Shown piece after piece: positions 40,250 to 44,811 of a stretch of 44,811 bases of DNA. The position numbers and the translations under genes were made by a program. The DNA lies in NCBI RefSeq assembly GCF_016862075.1, contig NZ_BOMG01000075.1:1-44811 (forward strand). The letters are read 5' to 3'. This DNA comes from Actinoplanes couchii (GTDB lineage Bacteria; Actinomycetota; Actinomycetes; Mycobacteriales; Micromonosporaceae). Under the pieces are notes generated by a model. It saw nothing but the letters and a program-made list of their open reading frames with translations. It did no database searches and had not been told where the DNA came from. Positions within the stretch are counted from its first letter, which is position 1. Each line of letters opens with the position of its first letter.

Positions 40250-40342
40250 GTTCCCGCGGTGGCGCACCGGTGCGGCTGGTAGTCGGCGAGCGCGTTCATC
40301 GACGTCTTCCGCCGTACCTTCGGCCGCACCCCGGGCTGCTAC
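40250..40342 (+). pseudogene. Relic of an AraC-type DNA-binding domain C-terminus
   Basis: One frame reads VPAVAHRCGW-stop-SASAFIDVFRRTFGRTPGCY. This is the second helix-turn-helix and closing motif of AraC/XylS regulators (typical form VAxxCGYxSxSAFxxxFRRxFGxTPxxYR) with an in-frame TAG at 40280-40282. No upstream part of such a gene remains, since the TetR gene ends at 40233. It is a decayed fragment. Confidence 0.7.
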
Positions 40343-40358
40343 CCGTACGCTGCGCTCT

Positions 40359-41015
40359 ATGGTGAGCGTTGAGCTGCAAGAATTGGTCGTCGCGGATGCG
40401 GCGGCGCTGCGGGCGTGGATGATCGGGAACCACGCCTCGTCGGCCGGGGTGTGGCTCGCCCTGACCCGCAAGGGCGGCACCGTCACCACCCTGACCTGGC
40501 AGCAGGCCGTCGACGAGGGGCTGTGTTTCGGCTGGATCGACGGCCAGGCCCGCAAACGCGACGAGCAGTCGTCGTGGATCCGGTTCACCCCGCGCCGGGC
40601 CCGCAGCTCCTGGTCCCAGCGCAACGTCGAGCACGTGGCCCGGCTGGAGGCGGCCGGGCTGATGTTCCCGGCCGGGCAGGCCGCGGTCGAGGCGGCAAAG
40701 GCGGACGGGCGATGGGCCGCGGCGTACGCCCCGCCGTCGGAGACCGTGGTGCCCGACGACCTGGCCGCCGCGATCGCCGCGGAACCGGCCGCCCAGGCGA
40801 TGTTCGACGTGCTCACCAAGACGAATCTGTTCGCACTGGTGCACCGGTTGAACGCGGTCAAGCGCGCCGAGACCCGGGAACGGAAGATCGTCGAATTCGT
40901 CGCGATGCTGGCCCGGCACGAGACTCTCTACCCGCAGAAGGCGAAACCGCGGGGAGAGGCGTCTCCGCTGTTCGCACGGAACGGACGCCCGGTACGGTAC
41001 GACGGTGCTGAGTGA
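40359..41015 (+). CDS. YdeI/OmpD-associated family protein
   Basis: This 218-aa protein begins ELVVADAAALRAWMIGNHASSAGVWLALTRKGGTVTTLTWQQAVDEGLCFGWIDGQARKRDEQSSWIRFTPRRARSSWSQRNVEHVARLEAAGLM, characteristic of the bacteriocin-protection YdeI/OmpD-associated family. The C-terminal part VPDDLAAAIAAEPAAQAMFDVL ... ETRERKIVEFVAMLARHE is the usual helical end. The biochemical role is unclear; the name comes from an E. coli phenotype. The ATG at 40359 avoids the AraC relic. It overlaps the next gene by 11 nt. Confidence 0.85.
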   Translation: MVSVELQELVVADAAALRAWMIGNHASSAGVWLALTRKGGTVTTLTWQQAVDEGLCFGWIDGQARKRDEQSSWIRFTPRRARSSWSQRNVEHVARLEAAGLMFPAGQAAVEAAKADGRWAAAYAPPSETVVPDDLAAAIAAEPAAQAMFDVLTKTNLFALVHRLNAVKRAETRERKIVEFVAMLARHETLYPQKAKPRGEASPLFARNGRPVRYDGAE

Positions 41016-41775
41016 CGAGCTGTCCGTCGACGTCGCGGACGGGGTGGCGCTGCTGGAGATGCGGCGGCCGCCGGCGAACCATTTCGACGAGGTGCTGATC
41101 GGGCGGATCGTGGACGCCGCCAAGACGCTCGACGACGACCCCGCCTGCCGGGTGATCGTCCTGGCGTCGGAGGGCAGGCACTTCTGTGCGGGCGCCGACT
41201 TCGGGGCCGGCTCGTTCGCCGAGGATCACGTGGTGGCGGCCGAGCGGCTCTACCGGCGGGCGGCGGAGCTGTTCGACGTGCGTACGCCGATCATCGCCGC
41301 GGTCCAGGGGGCCGCCGTGGGCGGCGGGCTCGGCCTGGCGTGCGCCGCGGACCTCCGGGTCGCCGAGGCGTCCACCCGGTTCGTGGCGAACTTCGGCCGC
41401 CTCGGTTTCCACCAGGGCTTCGGCGTCAGCGTGACACTGCCGGAGATCGTCGGGCGGCAGGCCGCCACCGACATGCTGCTGACCGGGCGCCGGGTCGGCG
41501 GCGAGGAGGCGCTGCGCCTGCGGCTGGCCGACCGGCTCGCCGAACCGGGGCTGCTGCGGGTCACCGCCCGCGCGCTGGCCGCCGAGATCGCCGGGTCGGC
41601 GCCGCTGGCGGTCCGGTCGATCCGGGCCACGCTGCGGCACGGGCTGGCCGAGCGGGTGCGCGCCGCCCTGGAGCACGAACTGGCCGAACAGAAGATCCAC
41701 TGGGCGACGAAGGACAGCGCCGAGGGGATCGCCGCCAGCCTGGGCCGGCGGGCCCCGGTCTTCACCGGGGAGTGA
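41005..41775 (+). CDS. Enoyl-CoA hydratase/isomerase family protein
   Basis: This is a 256-aa crotonase-fold protein. The oxyanion-hole segments are EGRHFCAGADFG and IIAAVQGAAVGGGLGLACAADLRVAEAST. The catalytic-loop region FVANFGRLGFHQGFGVSVTLPEIVGRQAATDML carries no clear Glu pair in the usual places, so hydration, isomerisation or another CoA reaction are all possible. It starts at GTG overlapping the YdeI-like gene by 11 nt, suggesting one transcript. The end overlaps the convergent TetR gene by 14 nt. Confidence 0.87.
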   Translation: MLSDELSVDVADGVALLEMRRPPANHFDEVLIGRIVDAAKTLDDDPACRVIVLASEGRHFCAGADFGAGSFAEDHVVAAERLYRRAAELFDVRTPIIAAVQGAAVGGGLGLACAADLRVAEASTRFVANFGRLGFHQGFGVSVTLPEIVGRQAATDMLLTGRRVGGEEALRLRLADRLAEPGLLRVTARALAAEIAGSAPLAVRSIRATLRHGLAERVRAALEHELAEQKIHWATKDSAEGIAASLGRRAPVFTGE

Positions 41776-42298
41776 CCGCCCCCTCGATGCTGCGCAGCAC
41801 CAGGCGCAGCGCCTCGTGCCGGGAGACCTGGGCCTCGGAGATGTAGCTCCAGCCGCCGTAGAGGTGTGACCACATCAGGTTGGAGATCCACGTGGCGGGC
41901 AGCTCGGGGTCGATGCTGCCGTCACTGTGACCGCGTTCGATCATCGCGGTGAAGCCGTCGTCGCAGTCGCCCTCGTCCTCGAAGGCGATCTGCTCGCGGA
42001 ACAGCAGCGAGAGCACGTCGCCGAGATCGAAATACTCCTGACAGAGGCGGCGGATCGCGGACGCCCCGGTCTCGTCGCCGACCCGGGCCCGCAGCCGCGC
42101 CTCGTCCAGACGGCGCCCGGCCTCCTCCTTCAGCGCCTCGATCAGATCGGTGCGCTCCGGAAAATACCTGTGCAGCGTCGTGCGCCCGACGTCGGCGGCG
42201 GTGGCCACCTCACCCAGCGGGGCAGCCGGGTTGCGGGACAGCACCTCGATCGCCGCGTCGAGGATCGCCTGACGGGTCCGGGCACGGACGCTTCTCAC
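41762..42298 (-). CDS. TetR family transcriptional regulator
   Basis: This 178-aa protein starts at GTG. The N-terminal domain is TRQAILDAAIEVLSRNPAAPLGEVATAADVGRTTLHRYFPERTDLIEALKEE, a clear TetR helix-turn-helix. The C-terminal part (SAIRRLCQEYFDLGDVLSLLFREQIAFEDEGDCDDGF, WISNLMWSHLYGGWSYI) is the ligand/dimer domain. The frame runs upstream to 42637, but that stretch overlaps the divergent promoter and ABC gene. It likely represses the divergent ABC exporter through the inverted repeat at 42325-42342. Confidence 0.88.
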   Translation of the reverse strand: MRSVRARTRQAILDAAIEVLSRNPAAPLGEVATAADVGRTTLHRYFPERTDLIEALKEEAGRRLDEARLRARVGDETGASAIRRLCQEYFDLGDVLSLLFREQIAFEDEGDCDDGFTAMIERGHSDGSIDPELPATWISNLMWSHLYGGWSYISEAQVSRHEALRLVLRSIEGAVTPR

Positions 42299-42324
42299 CG
42301 TCGCAGAATAACAGTTGCCCTTTC

Positions 42325-42342
42325 TGGAACATCGGTGTTCCA
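42325..42342. promoter_or_regulatory. Operator candidate TGGAACA-N4-TGTTCCA
   Basis: A perfect 7-bp inverted repeat lies in the 52-bp spacer between the TetR regulator and the ABC exporter, 9 nt before the exporter start. Its position overlaps the ribosome-binding area of the exporter, fitting repression by the neighbouring TetR protein. Confidence 0.65.
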
Positions 42343-42350
42343 TTGCGGGC

Positions 42351-44186
42351 ATGCCAGCTACCACGAGACTGGGAACCCTTCTAGCCGTGCTCCGCCCGCA
42401 CCGGCGCACGATGGCGCTCGGGCTGTTCCTCGGCCTGATCGCCAGCGCGGCCGGGCTGGCCACGCCGATGGTCACCAAGTGGGTGCTCGACAGCTTCAGC
42501 GGCGGCGTCGACCTGGTCACCCCGATCGCCGTGCTCGCCGCCCTGGTGGTGGCCGGTTCGGTGATCACCCTCTGGCAGTCGATCCTGCTCGGCACACTGG
42601 CCGAGCGCATCGTCCTGGACGCCCGCACCTCGATCATCAGACGCTATTTCCGGGCCCGGGTCCTCGACCTGCAGGCCCGCGCGACCGGCGAGCTGGTCAC
42701 CCGGGTCACCGCCGACACCGGCCTGCTGCACCAGGCGTCGAGCAGCATCATCGGCCTGATCAACGCGGGCATCGGCCTGATCGGCACGCTGGTGCTGATG
42801 GCAGTCCTCGACCTGACCCTGCTCGCCTGCACGCTGGGCGCGGTGGCCGTGGTCGGGGTGCTGATGTTCCTGCTGCTGCCCAGGATCGGCCAGGCGCAGA
42901 CCGCCGCCCAGGCGTCGGTCGGCAACCTGGGCGCCAACCTGGAGGGCGCGCTGCGTGCGATCCGGACCGTCAAGGCGTCCCGGGCCGAGGGCCGCCAGGG
43001 CGACCAGATCGTCGGCAACGCGCAGGACGCCGCCCGGCACAGCATCCGTGCCGCCCGGGTCGCCGCCGCGGTGTGGACCATCGCCTGGTCCGGCATCAAC
43101 CTGGCGGTCATCCTGATCCTCGCCGTCGGCGCCTGGCGGGCCAGCGAGGGGCTGCTCGAGGTGTCCAGCCTGGTGGCGTTCCTGCTCTACGTCTTCCAGC
43201 TGATGGGCCCGATCGGCGAGCTGACCCAGAATCTGACCGCCCTCCAGGCCGGCATCGCCGCCTCCGGCCGGATCAACGAGCTGGAGTCGATCGCCCTGGA
43301 GCCGTCGTCACCGGGCTCGGCCGAGGCTGCCGTTCCGGCCGGCTCGACCGAGGCGATCGTTCCGGCCGGTTCGGCCCAGACGACCGGTCCGGCCAGTGAG
43401 GACGATGGCCCGGTGCTGGCCCTGCAGGGCGTGACCGCGCGGTACGGTCCGGACACCTCGCCGGTTCTGCACGGTCTCGACCTGGAGATCCCGCGCCGTG
43501 GCCACACCGCGATCGTCGGCCCGTCCGGCGCCGGCAAGACGACACTGTTCTCGCTGCTCCTGCGCTTCCTGGAGCCGGAGGAGGGCCGGATCCTGCTGGA
43601 CGGCCGCCCCTACACCGAGTGGAGCCACCGGGAGGTGCGGGGCCGGCTCGCCTACGTCGAGCAGGAGACCCCGGTGGTCCCGGGCACGGTCGGCGACAAC
43701 GTGCGGTTCACCCATCCCGACGCGACCGACGCTGAGGTACGGGAGGTGCTGCGTTCCGTTCGCCTCGACGAGCTGGAGCCGGCCCTGCACGCCACCGACG
43801 TCTCCGGCGGTCAGCGCCAGCGGATCGCCCTGGCCCGGGCCCTGCTGCGCACCCCCGAGGTGCTGCTGCTCGACGAGGCGACCGCACAGGTCGACGGGCT
43901 GACCGAGGCCGCCGTGCAGGCCTGCATCCAGGAGCACGCCCGGCGCGGCGCGGTGGTGACGATCGCGCACCGGCTGTCCACGGTGCTCGACGCCGACCGG
44001 ATCGTGGTCGTCGAGGACGGGCAGATCCGGGCCCAGGGCACACACCCCGAGCTGTACGAGTCCGACGACCTGTACCGGAGTCTGGTCGAGGCGCTGCGGA
44101 TTCAGCCGTTCCTGGAGAAACAGAACCTGCGGACCTCGGACCTGGACAGATTGACCGAGATCCAGCCGACCATGCCGAGCGTGTAA
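42351..44186 (+). CDS. ABC exporter (fused permease and ATPase)
   Basis: This 611-aa half-transporter has six membrane helices in the first 310 residues (MALGLFLGLIASAAGLATPMV ... LAVILILAVGAWRA). The nucleotide-binding domain has Walker A GPSGAGKTT, signature VSGGQRQRIALARALL, Walker B VLLLDEAT and H-loop IAHRLS. It would act as a homodimer exporting drugs, lipids or peptides. A repetitive linker (EAAVPAGSTEAIVPAGSAQTTGPA) joins the two domains, another small tandem duplication. The ATG at 42351 was chosen because it lies after the operator. The last 25 or so residues are non-canonical and antisense to the end of the next gene, an 85-nt convergent overlap. Confidence 0.9.
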   Translation: MPATTRLGTLLAVLRPHRRTMALGLFLGLIASAAGLATPMVTKWVLDSFSGGVDLVTPIAVLAALVVAGSVITLWQSILLGTLAERIVLDARTSIIRRYFRARVLDLQARATGELVTRVTADTGLLHQASSSIIGLINAGIGLIGTLVLMAVLDLTLLACTLGAVAVVGVLMFLLLPRIGQAQTAAQASVGNLGANLEGALRAIRTVKASRAEGRQGDQIVGNAQDAARHSIRAARVAAAVWTIAWSGINLAVILILAVGAWRASEGLLEVSSLVAFLLYVFQLMGPIGELTQNLTALQAGIAASGRINELESIALEPSSPGSAEAAVPAGSTEAIVPAGSAQTTGPASEDDGPVLALQGVTARYGPDTSPVLHGLDLEIPRRGHTAIVGPSGAGKTTLFSLLLRFLEPEEGRILLDGRPYTEWSHREVRGRLAYVEQETPVVPGTVGDNVRFTHPDATDAEVREVLRSVRLDELEPALHATDVSGGQRQRIALARALLRTPEVLLLDEATAQVDGLTEAAVQACIQEHARRGAVVTIAHRLSTVLDADRIVVVEDGQIRAQGTHPELYESDDLYRSLVEALRIQPFLEKQNLRTSDLDRLTEIQPTMPSV

Positions 44187-44509
44187 ACGATGCCGAGACC
44201 CATGGGCCACCCCAACTGCCAGCCGGCCCAGACGGCGACGGCCGTGAGGACCTGAGCGTTGACGGCGAGGATCCAGGCGACCGCCCAGCCGCGCGGAAAG
44301 TATCTGCCGGCCCAGCCCGCCTGGATCCCGCCGAACAGCAGCCCGACGAGAACCGCCCAGGCGTAAAGATCACCGTTCGCCGGCATCACCGGCTGAAAGT
44401 TGATCGCGACGACCAGGAAGAGCAGGATCCCGATCATATTGACGACCAACTGAATCCAGAGCAGAGCACGAGTCTGATCGGCATACACGGGTATCGGCGG
44501 CACATCCAT
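44102..44509 (-). CDS. Small four-helix membrane protein
   Basis: From the ATG at 44509 this is a 135-aa protein with four hydrophobic segments (LLWIQLVVNMIGILLFLVVAI, LYAWAVLVGLLFGGIQAGWA, WAVAWILAVNAQVLTAVAVWAG, WPMGLGIVYTLGMVGWISVNL) and short polar ends. I do not recognise a specific family. The frame is open upstream to 44794, but that part contains KRSGP repeats encoded by a 15-bp tandem repeat, so the later start is favoured; a long repetitive cytosolic N-terminus remains possible. The 3' end overlaps the exporter gene. Confidence 0.7.
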   Translation of the reverse strand: MDVPPIPVYADQTRALLWIQLVVNMIGILLFLVVAINFQPVMPANGDLYAWAVLVGLLFGGIQAGWAGRYFPRGWAVAWILAVNAQVLTAVAVWAGWQLGWPMGLGIVYTLGMVGWISVNLSRSEVRRFCFSRNG

Positions 44510-44621
44510 GACCGGCGACCCTAACAGCCCACAGAAACCGTCCCAAGCTGCAGCGACGTCACTCACCGCCGGTTCTGCCCGCGCTGGCTCCCTGGCATCT
44601 TCGGCCCCTTGGCTTCTCTTG

Positions 44622-44706
44622 TGCCCCGACTTTTTGTGCCCCGACCTCTTCGGCCCCGACCTCTTCGGCCCCGACCTCTTCGGCCCCGACCTCTTCGGCC
44701 CTGGGA
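44622..44706. repeat. 15-bp tandem repeat CTTCGGCCCCGACCT
   Basis: Four near-perfect 15-bp units, with two degenerate ones ahead of them, lie upstream of the small membrane-protein gene. On the minus strand they read KRSGP repeats. The core CGGCCCCGACCTC also occurs several times in the hexamer tract at 5950-6062. Confidence 0.85.
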
Positions 44707-44811
44707 TTCTCTGGGGCACCGGGTTTCTCCGGATCCCTGCCCTCGGGAGACCCTGCCTCCCGGGCGCGACCTCCCCGACTCCGCGCCCTGCCACGCCCGG
44801 AAACTCGCGGT

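Noticed and set aside
44510..44794. KRSGP-repeat N-terminus of the small membrane protein
   Set aside because: It was not included in the gene because it arises from a 15-bp array like those in noncoding spacers. It remains possible but unsupported.

Overview
The window is very GC-rich and has typical actinobacterial coding: many GTG starts, frequent 4-nt start/stop overlaps, leaderless-looking starts, and WXG100-type secretion substrates. The gene set and style suggest Micromonosporaceae, perhaps Actinoplanes; this is inference, because no rRNA or other phylogenetic marker is present. No tRNA, rRNA, CRISPR array, insertion sequence or phage module was seen.

Layout. 1-2500: end of a histidine kinase, a secreted IPT/TIG protein, and a divergent DoxX/HxlR pair. 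2530-4950: coupled PH-domain and amino-acid racemase genes, then a Thg1-like tRNA(His) guanylyltransferase gene carrying two repeat expansions. 4950-9730: repeat-rich spacers, a VOC protein, a short PPDK-like enzyme, and a winged-helix protein coupled to a long TetR regulator. 9730-11580: an antibiotic-resistance-type ABC-F gene behind a WhiB7-like promoter, a 14-codon leader peptide and mutually exclusive hairpins. 11800-20480: beta-propeller protein, PLDc_N membrane protein, a 1313-aa multi-PAS/GAF histidine kinase, an unknown protein, and a MetE-like enzyme. 20640-24900: XRE/methionine aminopeptidase pair around a palindrome, MazG-like protein, pyridoxamine-phosphate oxidase-like protein, an FAD/NAD(P)-binding protein preceded by a Cys-Cys uORF, and a frameshifted remnant. 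24996-27989: a molybdate operon (HTH-Mop regulator, modA, modB, modC) linked by 4-nt overlaps or tight spacing.

27974-38348 is the most distinctive part, a type VII-linked polymorphic toxin island. On the minus strand, a YbaB-like gene, a WXG100-type gene and a 1904-aa toxin (WXG100-like N-terminus, two papain-fold Tox-PL-like domains, and an unrelated C-terminal domain) are followed by putative immunity genes. Divergently, two tandem paralogues each appear to fuse an Imm35/YrhB-like domain, a YwqJ-type deaminase with intact HAE and PCxxC motifs, and a SUKH-3-like domain. No ESX secretion machinery lies in the window.

38339-44811 holds a flavin monooxygenase/TetR pair with an inverted-repeat operator, an AraC relic, a YdeI-like protein, an enoyl-CoA hydratase-like protein, a TetR/ABC-exporter pair with an operator, and a small membrane protein.

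A theme across the window is short tandem repeats with units of 6, 7, 15, 16, 18, 24 and 36 bp. They lie in spacers and inside some genes. At two loci the repeated unit includes the last codons and stop of the adjacent gene.
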